From assembly GCA_028284145.1 (NCBI GenBank), contig JANQSH010000053.1:1-64000 (forward strand): 64,000 bases of DNA, read 5' to 3'. Positions 45,741-53,932 of this stretch are shown piece by piece; position 1 is the stretch's first letter; each line of letters opens with the position of its first letter. The notes beneath the pieces were generated by a model, which worked only from the letters and a program-made list of their open reading frames with translations, was not told the origin of the DNA and searched no databases. The stretch comes from Planctomycetaceae bacterium (GTDB lineage Bacteria > Planctomycetota > Planctomycetia > Planctomycetales > Planctomycetaceae). The position numbers were made by a program, and so were the translations under genes.

Positions 45741-47576
45741 ATGCCCTCTTCCGATCATCAACTCGTTCATCTCGAACTGCTCTCCCGTGTGGACGATGCC
45801 ACTTCACGACTTTCCCACTGGTCTGCCGAGGAATCACACTGGCAACCGCTCAGAGAATCCCGAGGGCTGATCCGGTTGACGCTTGAGCGGACCGAACAGA
45901 TGCAATTGCGCCTGGAGTCGCCATTGGTTGTCGCAACGTTCGGAGGCACGGGAACGGGGAAGAGTACGCTTATCAATGCGTTGGTGGGAGTTGAAAGTAC
46001 GCCTTCAGGTCGTGAACGCCCCACGACACGAACACCCACTCTGGTCATCCACGAACAAACCGAACAGGCGATCCTTGAAGCGAGTGGTTTGCCATTGGAT
46101 GAACTGCAAATCGTCCGACGTGAATCGCCCATACTGCGGGACGTTTTTCTGATCGACTGCCCCGATCCTGACACCAGCGACAACGCTGACCGAGGCAGTA
46201 ACCTGCAGAAACTGCAGGATATTCTGCCCCACTGTGATGTCTTGATCTACACAACGACACAGCAAAAATATCGCTCGGCACGCATCGTAGAAGAACTCGC
46301 AGAAACAGCGACTGGTTGTCGTTTGCTCTTTGTCCAAACGCATGCCGATCTGGATGACGACATTCGCGAAGACTGGCAGAAATCGCTGGCAACAGACTAC
46401 AAGGTGCCGGAAATGTTCTTCGTCGATTCCACCACTGCAATGGTCGAACAAATGGCGGGCCGCCTGCCGAAAGGGGAATTCCGCCGACTCCTCGATGTGC
46501 TGACCGAGGAGTTATCTGCCTCCCAGCGAGTTCAGGTACGCCGGTCGAACCTGCTCGACTTGCTCCATTCGACTTTGCAGCACAGTCGGTCTCGATTGCA
46601 AAAGGAAGCCGGTGTGCTCGAGAGCCTGCGAGAGATGCTGGCAAAACAACAGGAGAAGGTTCGCCTTATCCTGTCAGATCGTCTGAAGACCGAGTTGACG
46701 TCGTGCCGTAATCTGTGGGATCGCCGCGTCCTCGAATCGGTCACACAAATCTGGGGACTCAGCCCGTTCTCTTCCGTTCTCCGGGTGTATCATGGCCTGG
46801 GAAATCTGCTGGCGTCGGTCACGCTGTTTCGCGCTCGGAGTTCGGCTCAAATGGCGCTGATTGGGACAATGCAGGGATTACGCTGGCTAAAACAGCAAAC
46901 CGCCGAGCAGGATGCCGAACATCAATTGCAGCAGATAGCCGACTGTTTTGTTGATGACGAGACGCTACGAGAGGCACGACTGGTTGTCTCCGGGTGTCTG
47001 CGTGACAGCAAACTGGATCCCGGGCTCATCGATCGTTCCACTTTTGATGCCCTCCGCTCGAATGCGGACCGCCTGGAAAATCAATTCTTTAACGATGCCG
47101 GGCGAGAAGTTGATGAAATCGTTGAAAAGACGGCCCGACGAAATGGTGGATGGGGCATCCGTCTGTTTTACGAATTCCTGATTTCCGCATTTATCGCGTT
47201 TGTACTTTATCGCATTGGCCGGAACTTCTTTTATGACACCTTCTGGCTGGATCAGCCACATCTCACGACCGATTTCTACCTCGGTTCGATAATCCTGTTT
47301 CTGATCTGGACGGCTCTACTTGTCACCCTGTTTGTCCGACGTCTCAAACGCGGTATTTCACGTGAAATCGAAACAATGGCCGGCATCATGTCCTCACGCC
47401 AATTGGCCCACGGTCTGTTTCCGAAAGTTGAACGCTCGGTTCAGGAAACAGAAATCGCCATCGTGGAACTGAGTCGTATCGCGCACGATGTGGAATCGTT
47501 ACGGTCAGAGGTCATGCAATCAACTCGTCTTGGCACGAGGCAGATATCCGATCATCCGACCGAAACAAATCAGTGA
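45741..47576 (+). CDS. dynamin-like / P-loop GTPase, second of an adjacent pair, with C-terminal membrane hairpin
   Basis: 611 residues. P-loop GGTGTGKS (68-75), G2-type Thr in PTTRTPT (94-100), G3 LIDCPDPDT (137-145), and the G4 position near 195 reads VQTHADLD, close to [N/T]KxD. A helical middle region (about 280-470) follows. Two membrane helices near the C-terminus (about 478-496, FLISAFIAFVLYRIGRNFF, and about 515-535, LGSIILFLIWTALLVTLFVR) form a hairpin before a short helical tail. The shared TQQKY motif ties it to the preceding GTPase. The pair probably works as a heterodimer at the membrane. Start ATG at 45741, 23 bases after the upstream stop codon, no ribosome-binding site. Confidence 0.8.
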   Translation: MPSSDHQLVHLELLSRVDDATSRLSHWSAEESHWQPLRESRGLIRLTLERTEQMQLRLESPLVVATFGGTGTGKSTLINALVGVESTPSGRERPTTRTPTLVIHEQTEQAILEASGLPLDELQIVRRESPILRDVFLIDCPDPDTSDNADRGSNLQKLQDILPHCDVLIYTTTQQKYRSARIVEELAETATGCRLLFVQTHADLDDDIREDWQKSLATDYKVPEMFFVDSTTAMVEQMAGRLPKGEFRRLLDVLTEELSASQRVQVRRSNLLDLLHSTLQHSRSRLQKEAGVLESLREMLAKQQEKVRLILSDRLKTELTSCRNLWDRRVLESVTQIWGLSPFSSVLRVYHGLGNLLASVTLFRARSSAQMALIGTMQGLRWLKQQTAEQDAEHQLQQIADCFVDDETLREARLVVSGCLRDSKLDPGLIDRSTFDALRSNADRLENQFFNDAGREVDEIVEKTARRNGGWGIRLFYEFLISAFIAFVLYRIGRNFFYDTFWLDQPHLTTDFYLGSIILFLIWTALLVTLFVRRLKRGISREIETMAGIMSSRQLAHGLFPKVERSVQETEIAIVELSRIAHDVESLRSEVMQSTRLGTRQISDHPTETNQ

Positions 47577-47613
47577 CGTTATGACGATAGATCATTGCGG
47601 AATTCCAGAATCA

Positions 47614-47647
47614 TTCCGCCATGTGTAGCGCATCGGCTGGGGTAGAG
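47614..47647 (-). repeat. fragment of the R1 long-form block
   Basis: CCGCCATGTGTAGCGCATCG then GCTGG resembles CCGCCGTGCGTAGCACGTCG then GCTGG of copies c and i with about five differences in 25 bases. Confidence 0.45.
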
Positions 47648-47716
47648 CACGTGGGCATGTCCCGGAAAAACGACTGCAGCGTTCCGGCTGGAAGTCAGGG
47701 TTTGATGAAGTTACAA

Positions 47717-47833
47717 GAGTCGTTTACCTTTTCGTGTGACGGTTCTCGCTCGTGAGAGTCTGTAATTTGCAGGTCAGGAGGCGACTTTCGCGGCACAGAA
47801 GATTTCGTGGCAAGAAGAGTGTAATACACACTC
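47717..47833 (+). repeat. R1 dispersed repeat, copy k (diverged)
   Basis: Left end GAGTCGTTTACCTTTTCG, middle GGTTCTCGCTCGTGAGAG, TTTGCAGGTC, GCGGCACAGAAGA, then a 13-base insertion and the terminal palindrome GAGTGTaatACACACTC. In the palindrome C-G pairs of the consensus became T-A pairs on both arms, so the stem is kept. Confidence 0.82.
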
Positions 47834-47899
47834 AAGGAGCGGCAATTGGAGCGGGCTAGTCAATTCGGCACCTCAAAACAAAGCCTTGACAAGGCACTA
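47834..47899 (+). repeat. R2 repeat, copy b
   Basis: Follows R1 copy k directly. Its right 26 bases (CAAAACAAAGCCTTGACAAG plus GCACTA) are identical to copy a at 18091-18116. Its last three bases (CTA) are, on the - strand, the TAG stop codon of the coiled-coil gene. Confidence 0.75.
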
Positions 47900-49423
47900 C
47901 CGGCCACTACCCCGACCATAAATGCCGGATGTCTGACCCGATGACGCCTTTTGCTTGAGGCGACGATTGCCGGAAAAGACCCCGGAGACCTGGCCCGAAG
48001 AGGACCGATCACCAATGGTTTCATTCACGCCCGTGCTGCGAGAACCTGCTTTGAGTGTGTAATTCGAGGCGTTGCCGGGAGTCCAGACCCGACGGGTCGG
48101 CGTGTAGCCGATGTGCAAGAGGAAGTCTTTCAGGCTGATTTCGCGAACACCTTGCAGTTGCGCTTCGTCCCGCATTTCGTTGTGCATCTTGGCGATCTTC
48201 AGGAACTCCTGCTGCGTTTCCTTGTCGGAAACCGTACTGGCATCCGGGATCTTACCAATCACGAGGTACTTGGTGTTGACGTCGATCTTCCCACCAGCGC
48301 GCATTCCCTGGTCGTCAACTTCCGTCGTGATCTTGCTGCCATGTGCGGCAACCAGTTGACGCAGTGTATCGCGGTCGCTGACACCATCATTGTCGATGTC
48401 GATCAATCCGACGATTGCGAAGTTCTCGGTCTGGCCCGGACTCCAGATCGGTGTGTAGATCGGATCGCCAGCGGTGATTGGTTCGTAAAGGTTGTCGGTC
48501 AGAATCCGCGCTTCGGCCTGATGAGGCCCGATAATCCGCGTGACTTCGATCGATCCTTTGATGTCGTCTTTACCACGGCCGATACCATGATTTGTTTTGG
48601 TGTAAACGCTGAAGTTGGCCCGCTTCGGAAGGTGATCGTCCGAACCAAGATTGATCCAGACCGTTTTCGAGTTGTGGTCAACAAACTGGACTTCACCATC
48701 AGGACGTTCAAACGCCACCTTCGTTTTCGAGTCGATTTCCCTTCGCAGCTTTTCGTTGATTTTCTCCAGCTTGTCGCGTTCATCCCGTACGGTCTTCAAC
48801 TGCGTCTCGTACTGGTCCTTCATCTGATTCATGGCAATCTGAATCTGACTGTACTCCGCACGAATCTGCTGAATCTCCTGTTGCTTGGCTGCAATCGCTT
48901 CATCCTTTTGGTTCCGCAATGTGCCAACTTCAGCCACCATCGTCTGAGCACGGGAGTCATGGTTTTGCACACGGACTTCATACTGTTGCTGCAATTTGGT
49001 GATTTGATCCTGGGAGTCGGCCAGCAGAACATCGACATCCTGTTTCTGCACAGTGATGCTGTCAATTTTCGTACGAAGGTTCTGCAACGTCTGGCTCACG
49101 TTCGCCCCTGATTCCGGGCCGCCATAATTTTGAATGTCTGCCTGCAACGCACCAAGTACGGTACCAACATCACCATCCTGCGCGCCGAGACCAACTTCCG
49201 CCAATTGGTGCCCGATGATATTCTTGAGCGCCTGGATCTCGTCATCCAGTTTTCGGTTGGCGTCTTTCGTCTTTTCGGCTGCGTCATTCGCTTTGGCGGC
49301 GGATGCTCGCAAGTCGTCCATATCCCGCGCCATAAAAACAACGGCTGCGCCGAGAAACAGAGTTGCCATCACAAAGACAACGAGAAAAACATGTACGGCA
49401 GTAATTCGGGCGCCTGAAGCCAT
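47897..49423 (-). CDS. membrane-anchored coiled-coil protein of unknown function
   Basis: 508 residues. An N-terminal membrane helix (about 8-32, VHVFLVVFVMATLFLGAAVV) is followed by a long coiled coil (about 33-235, with heptads such as LRREIDSKTK and IQQIRAEYSQIQIAMNQMKD). A globular beta-rich domain comes next (about 240-420: GEVQFVDHNSKTVWINLGS, GSIEVTRIIGPHQAEARI), and a Gly/Ser-rich C-terminus containing two similar SSGQ(V/T)SG segments. The membrane topology suggests a periplasmic protein tethered to the inner membrane. I do not recognise the family. GAGG precedes the ATG at 49423. An opposite-strand frame of 386 codons over the same bases is a shadow. The stop codon is provided by the R2 repeat. 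Confidence 0.85.
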   Translation of the reverse strand: MASGARITAVHVFLVVFVMATLFLGAAVVFMARDMDDLRASAAKANDAAEKTKDANRKLDDEIQALKNIIGHQLAEVGLGAQDGDVGTVLGALQADIQNYGGPESGANVSQTLQNLRTKIDSITVQKQDVDVLLADSQDQITKLQQQYEVRVQNHDSRAQTMVAEVGTLRNQKDEAIAAKQQEIQQIRAEYSQIQIAMNQMKDQYETQLKTVRDERDKLEKINEKLRREIDSKTKVAFERPDGEVQFVDHNSKTVWINLGSDDHLPKRANFSVYTKTNHGIGRGKDDIKGSIEVTRIIGPHQAEARILTDNLYEPITAGDPIYTPIWSPGQTENFAIVGLIDIDNDGVSDRDTLRQLVAAHGSKITTEVDDQGMRAGGKIDVNTKYLVIGKIPDASTVSDKETQQEFLKIAKMHNEMRDEAQLQGVREISLKDFLLHIGYTPTRRVWTPGNASNYTLKAGSRSTGVNETIGDRSSSGQVSGVFSGNRRLKQKASSGQTSGIYGRGSGR

Positions 49424-49869
49424 GATGGTTCAACCTCAATGGTATCGCTTGCGGGCTCAGTTTATCGGGAATCTGATCGGTAAGAATGCTCTGAATCAGA
49501 TATCGGCTTGAATGAAAAGCTCGCTCCCGAATTCTTAACCCCGCACCCACAACCCGCGCAGTGCGGATCAAAGGCACAACCTTTGAAACCTGATAATTTC
49601 CCGCCGAGACACACCGCTCGACGTATCTATATATTCTACAAGAAGATATATTCTGGTCAACCCGTCGTTATGGGATCCTGGTTGTGACAGTCCTGATGGC
49701 GGTCGAACGAGGTCCCTCATCAGAAGCTTCGATCTCAATTTAGCGATGACGATTGACCGGTACTGAAATCCAGCGTTTGATATGTAAAGGATCATCATAA
49801 AATACCAGCCGATTCTCAGATCCTTAATCGAATTCTCCCAATCCGCTTGGAGATACTGGCACCGTACTG
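49424..49869. other. divergent region between the coiled-coil gene and polA
   Basis: 446 bases without a gene. A very AT-rich segment at about 49622-49655 (ATCTATATATTC, AAGATATATTC) and a promoter-like pair at 49753-49781 are seen. No repeat. Confidence 0.4.
49753..49781 (+). promoter_or_regulatory. possible promoter for polA
   Basis: TTGACC, 17 bases, TTTGAT, about 90 bases before the polA start. The -35 is good and the -10 poor; TGATAT overlapping it is an alternative at 19 bases. Confidence 0.35.
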
Positions 49870-52575
49870 ATGACACACACTTTGTACATAGTTGATGTCT
49901 TTTCTCTGATGTTCCAGGTTTTTCACGGCATTCCTGCAATGAATGGCCCGAAAGGTCAACCAGCGAACGCCATTTTTGGCTTTACGCGCGATCTCAAAGC
50001 ATTGCTCGAAAACGATGAAACGACCCATCTGATCTGTGCGCTCGATTCTCCCGGAAAGGGTAAACGCAATGAGATCTATGCCGACTACAAGGCGAATCGG
50101 AGCGAGACACCGGAGGATTTACTGGCTCAGATTCCCGCCATTAAGGAGGTCATCCAGGCGTTTCGGTGTCCCGCCATCGAGTTTCCCGGCTGGGAAGCGG
50201 ATGATGTCATCGCCACTCTCTCGCGTCAGTCCGCCGAGCGAGGCATGCAGGTGCGAATCGTCACAAATGACAAAGATGCCCGACAACTCATCAGCCCTGC
50301 CGTCCAGTTATTCAATATTCGTAAGCAGACATTTCTGGATGAAAAAGCATTAATGGACGATTGGGGGATTCGACCTGATCAGGTCGTCGACTTTCAATCC
50401 CTCGTCGGAGATTCCACTGACAACGTTCCCGGTGTGCCATTGGTTGGTCCGAAGAAAGCGCAGGCGTTGCTCGAACAATTCGGCACTCTGGACGATGTCC
50501 TGGAACATGCAGATGAAGCCAAAGGCGCGAAGCTCAGAGAGAACCTGAAAACATTCGCCGATCAGGCGCGGATCAGCCGTGAGCTTGTTCGGCTGAACCA
50601 GCATCTCCCGTTAGAGATGGAATGGGACTATGCCGAGATTACCCGACCGGACTACACGCGTTTGCTGGAAATTGCGACGGAGTTCGGCTTTCGCCGTTTC
50701 CAGGATGAATTTCAGCAAAAAGTCGGCGGAGAATCACCTGAACAAAGACCGGAGGCAACGGCCCAGGTTATTCGGTCTTCTGAAGGTCTTGAGCGTCTCA
50801 TCGCTGATCTTCGACGCGAAAAAACGGCTGTGATGAAGCTGGAAACGACGAGTGCCGATCCGATGCAGGCTGAGATCCTCTGCTGGTCTTTCGGTTTCGA
50901 CGGAGAAAATGTTTCGATTATTCCCGCCCGATCGGACGATTTTCAACCATTATTCGCAGATAGTCTGTCGTGTGAAGAGATCCAATCCGCGCTGAGACCT
51001 GTGCTGCAGGAAAAGGATATTGCGATTCATTGTGCGAACATGAAACCGACTCTGCGTGTCCTGGAGCAGGCAGGAATCTCGCTTGCCAGTCCCGGAATTG
51101 ACCCCATCGTCGGAGATTATCTGCTCGACTCCGGTGCCCGATCACATAATCTCCCCCGGCTGATCCAACAGTACCTGCACGAGACGCTTCCCGACCTGTT
51201 CCGTCTCGCATCGACATCGGAAGGTGAAGTCGCCAGCCTGAATGAAGAAAGACTGTTTGCCCATATCGCTGACGAATTGTCGATACATTTCCGCCTGTGC
51301 GAAACGATTCAAACGCGGTTGCGTCAGGATGAGCTTTGGGAACTCTATTGGGATTTGGAACGTCCGCTGATTGCGGTTCTCGCCAAAATGGAACAGACCG
51401 GCATTCGTGTCGATGTTGAAGAACTCCGTCACCAATCCGAGGCGTTGAAGCAACGGTTGGAAGAATTGGAGTCAGAGATCCACACAATCGCGGGACGGGA
51501 ATTCAACATCGCTTCCCCACTGCAATTGAGGCAGGTGCTCTTTGACGAATTGAATTTGCCGGTCATCAGGAAAACCAAAACCGGCCCCAGCACGGCGCAG
51601 GATGTTCTGGAAAATCTGGCGAAGTCACATGAACTTCCGGCAAAGATCATCGAGCATCGCCATCTTGCGAAACTGAAAGGCACCTACCTCGACGCCCTGC
51701 CCAAATTAGTGAATTGCGAAACCGGCCAGATTCACGCGAAGTTTCATCAGGTTGTGGCGAGTACTGGTCGGCTCTCTTCCAGCGATCCGAACCTGCAAAA
51801 CATCCCCATCCGAACCGAAGAGGGACGAATCATCCGCCGGGCGTTTGTTCCCTCCCAACCCGACTGGCGACTGGTTTGTGCCGACTATTCCCAAATTGAA
51901 CTTCGCATGTTAGCGCATTTCTGTCAGGACCGCGCATTGCTCGAAGCATTCCAGCGTGGTGATGACATCCACACGGCGGTCGCGGCAGAAGTATTTGATG
52001 TCGTTCTCGACGATGTTGACAAAGACCAAAGGCGGATCGCTAAAGCGGTCAATTTCGGCATCATCTATGGGCAATCTCCGTTCGGACTCGCGGCGGCGTT
52101 GAATATCGATCAGCAGGATGCCGCCCGGTTTATCGACGGATATTTTGAGAAATATGCTGGAGTCAGCGCCTTCCTGAACCAGGTGTTGAACGACTGCGCA
52201 AAGAACGGTTTCACGGAAACGATTTTGAATCGTCGACGAAAAATCGCAGGCGTCCGCTCCCGTTCGGACCGTGCGATGAAGGAGCATACTCAATTGAATC
52301 AGGCCGAGCGATTTGCTGTCAATTCAGTCATTCAGGGATCAGCAGCCGACCTGATCAAGGTCGCGATGGTCAATATCGACACACGAATGCAGCGCGAACG
52401 AACAACCGCCCGGATGTTGTTGCAGATTCATGACGAACTGGTGTTTGAGTCGCCCGCAAGCGCAACCGATTCCGTTATCGAGTTGGTTCGACAGGAAATG
52501 GAACAGGCGATGTCTCTGGATGTTCCACTGAAAGTCGATATTTCCACTGGCTCAAACTGGCTGGATGCGAAGTGA
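49870..52575 (+). CDS. polA: DNA polymerase I
   Basis: Fills gaps and removes RNA primers. 901 residues. The N-terminal 5'-3' exonuclease domain (about 1-290) has FHGIPAMNGPKGQPANAIFG, ICALDSPGKGKRNEIYADYK (both given by segment) and VGDSTDNVPGVPLVGPKKA. The polymerase domain (about 480-901) has motif A VCADYSQIELRMLAH, motif B RRIAKAVNFGIIYGQS and motif C LLQIHDELVFE. The middle 3'-5' exonuclease domain looks inactive: the motif I position is VMKLETTSAD instead of DTET, and motif II has NMKPT where the proofreading enzyme has NLKYD. So proofreading is probably absent, as in Thermus and Bacillus enzymes. polA-coaE-rho is one block. Start ATG 49870, no strong Shine-Dalgarno. Confidence 0.96.
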   Translation: MTHTLYIVDVFSLMFQVFHGIPAMNGPKGQPANAIFGFTRDLKALLENDETTHLICALDSPGKGKRNEIYADYKANRSETPEDLLAQIPAIKEVIQAFRCPAIEFPGWEADDVIATLSRQSAERGMQVRIVTNDKDARQLISPAVQLFNIRKQTFLDEKALMDDWGIRPDQVVDFQSLVGDSTDNVPGVPLVGPKKAQALLEQFGTLDDVLEHADEAKGAKLRENLKTFADQARISRELVRLNQHLPLEMEWDYAEITRPDYTRLLEIATEFGFRRFQDEFQQKVGGESPEQRPEATAQVIRSSEGLERLIADLRREKTAVMKLETTSADPMQAEILCWSFGFDGENVSIIPARSDDFQPLFADSLSCEEIQSALRPVLQEKDIAIHCANMKPTLRVLEQAGISLASPGIDPIVGDYLLDSGARSHNLPRLIQQYLHETLPDLFRLASTSEGEVASLNEERLFAHIADELSIHFRLCETIQTRLRQDELWELYWDLERPLIAVLAKMEQTGIRVDVEELRHQSEALKQRLEELESEIHTIAGREFNIASPLQLRQVLFDELNLPVIRKTKTGPSTAQDVLENLAKSHELPAKIIEHRHLAKLKGTYLDALPKLVNCETGQIHAKFHQVVASTGRLSSSDPNLQNIPIRTEEGRIIRRAFVPSQPDWRLVCADYSQIELRMLAHFCQDRALLEAFQRGDDIHTAVAAEVFDVVLDDVDKDQRRIAKAVNFGIIYGQSPFGLAAALNIDQQDAARFIDGYFEKYAGVSAFLNQVLNDCAKNGFTETILNRRRKIAGVRSRSDRAMKEHTQLNQAERFAVNSVIQGSAADLIKVAMVNIDTRMQRERTTARMLLQIHDELVFESPASATDSVIELVRQEMEQAMSLDVPLKVDISTGSNWLDAK

Positions 52576-53065
52576 CTTCGAAGTGCCAAACTTCAAAGAA
52601 ACATATTGATAGAGCGTATTACGCTCTTCTGTGGCGCGATGCACGTCCTCTGATCTGCAAATACAGGCTCCCACGAGCGAAAACCGTCACACGAAAAGGT
52701 AAACTGTTCTATATGCACCCGCATGACGTGAAAGTGAGGTGAGGATTCGCCAGAAAGTTTTACCGGAAACCCAGTTTTTCGTTGACACTTATGTTGCTAT
52801 GCGGCACCATGAATAAAGTGTCATTCCAATAAACCTTTCTTCTTTTGTGCGGACGGATTGCACAGACCTCAGCCCTTGATCGATGGATTGTCATTGTCTT
52901 CAACCTTGTTCCCGCCCTGTCGACTTTTCGAGTTGGTTTGATCCAGCTTGATTGATCTTTCGACATCGCACCACTCACCCTCAACACGTTTTCGTTTCAA
53001 TGGTCACTCAGCGTGATTTTTTGTGACGTTTTTACTTTGATATTTCATTCAACTCTCTTTCGGTT
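52576..53065. other. 490-base region between polA and coaE with R1 copy l
   Basis: Beyond the repeat (52611-52709) no gene or RNA is recognised. TTGACA at 52782-52787 could be a -35 box, but no -10 is correctly spaced. Confidence 0.45.
52611..52709 (-). repeat. R1 dispersed repeat, copy l (short form)
   Basis: Read on +: AGAGCGTATTACGCTCTTCT, GTGGCGCGATG, CTGCAAATACAGGCTCCCACG, CACACGAAAAGGTAAACTG then TTC. Placed 35 bases after the polA stop codon, antisense to it. Confidence 0.92.
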
Positions 53066-53740
53066 TTGCGATTGGCTCATACCTCAAACGCCTCCGAATC
53101 CAGCGCATCACCCCGGTCGTCCATTCCCGTCATTGGAATTGTTGGTGGTGTCGGTTCAGGTAAGAGCCGTCTGACGGAATGGCTCGCCAGGCGGAGGAGT
53201 ATTGAGATTATAGATGGCGATAAGTTGGGACATCAGGTTCTGACCGACGCAACAGTGAAACAGAAATTACAGGGGGCATTTGGAGCCGAAGTTTTCGAAG
53301 AAGGCGAAGTCGATCGCGCTCTGTTGGGCCAGCGGGTGTTTGGCAATTCACCTCAACAGATCGAGGCTCGCAGAAAACTGGAAGTGATCAGCCACCCCGA
53401 AATCAGCCGATTGATTCAACGGCAAATTGAGGAAATACGATCTTCCGGAAACTGCGAAGCGATCTTTCTGGATGCCGCTGTCATGTTTGAGGCGGGGTGG
53501 GATCGATTTTGCGACAAAATTGTATTTGTCGATACTTTGCTGGAAACCCGACTGAAGAGAGTTGCGTCTCAACGGAAATGGAATCGAGAACGACTGCAAC
53601 AACGCGAAGCGAGTCAATGGAGTACCGAACGAAAGAAGAAGGCTGCTGATTACAATCTCGACAATGAACAGCCTTTGGATCAGGCCGGTCAAAACCTTGA
53701 ACAGATTTTGGATGAGATTCTCTCCTCAATTTTTTCCTGA
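53066..53740 (+). CDS. coaE: dephospho-CoA kinase
   Basis: Last step of coenzyme A synthesis: phosphorylates the 3' hydroxyl of dephospho-CoA. 224 residues. The P-loop IGIVGGVGSGKSRL is at about 24-37, IIDGDKLGHQVL (about 48-59) is the CoaE substrate-binding motif, and ISHPEISRLI and LDAAVMFEAGWD are typical (the latter normally reads DxPLLfE; here the Pro/Leu are replaced by Ala/Val). The lid region contains VASQRKWNRERLQQREASQW. Start TTG at 53066 is weakly supported; an in-frame GTG at 53123 or 53126 would leave just the core. polA-coaE linkage occurs in other phyla as well. rho follows after about 190 bases. Confidence 0.9.
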   Translation: MRLAHTSNASESSASPRSSIPVIGIVGGVGSGKSRLTEWLARRRSIEIIDGDKLGHQVLTDATVKQKLQGAFGAEVFEEGEVDRALLGQRVFGNSPQQIEARRKLEVISHPEISRLIQRQIEEIRSSGNCEAIFLDAAVMFEAGWDRFCDKIVFVDTLLETRLKRVASQRKWNRERLQQREASQWSTERKKKAADYNLDNEQPLDQAGQNLEQILDEILSSIFS

Positions 53741-53932
53741 CTTTACGAACTTCCATCAAGATGGAATTGTCCTGTCCGAATAAAGTAATGCATCGAAATC
53801 CTCAACGCGGGCCCGAAATCAAAAATTCTGTTCCGGCTGAACGACATGACGGAACATCTGCTGACGAAGCAGCCCTCAGGCCTTCCCTTCACAACATTCA
53901 CACCATCTTTTTCCATTCAGCGTGAAACGATC

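Larger units (their letters stand above)
47577..47896. other. 320-base intergenic region filled with repeats
   Basis: Convergent gap between the GTPase pair and the coiled-coil gene. It contains a fragment of the long-form R1 block (47614-47647), a full R1 (47717-47833) and an R2 copy (47834-47899). No gene. Confidence 0.7.

Noticed and set aside
47951-49111. A 386-codon open frame on the + strand
   Set aside because: It lies fully opposite the coiled-coil gene, whose membrane helix, heptad pattern and ribosome-binding site mark it as the real gene; the + frame has no recognisable domain.
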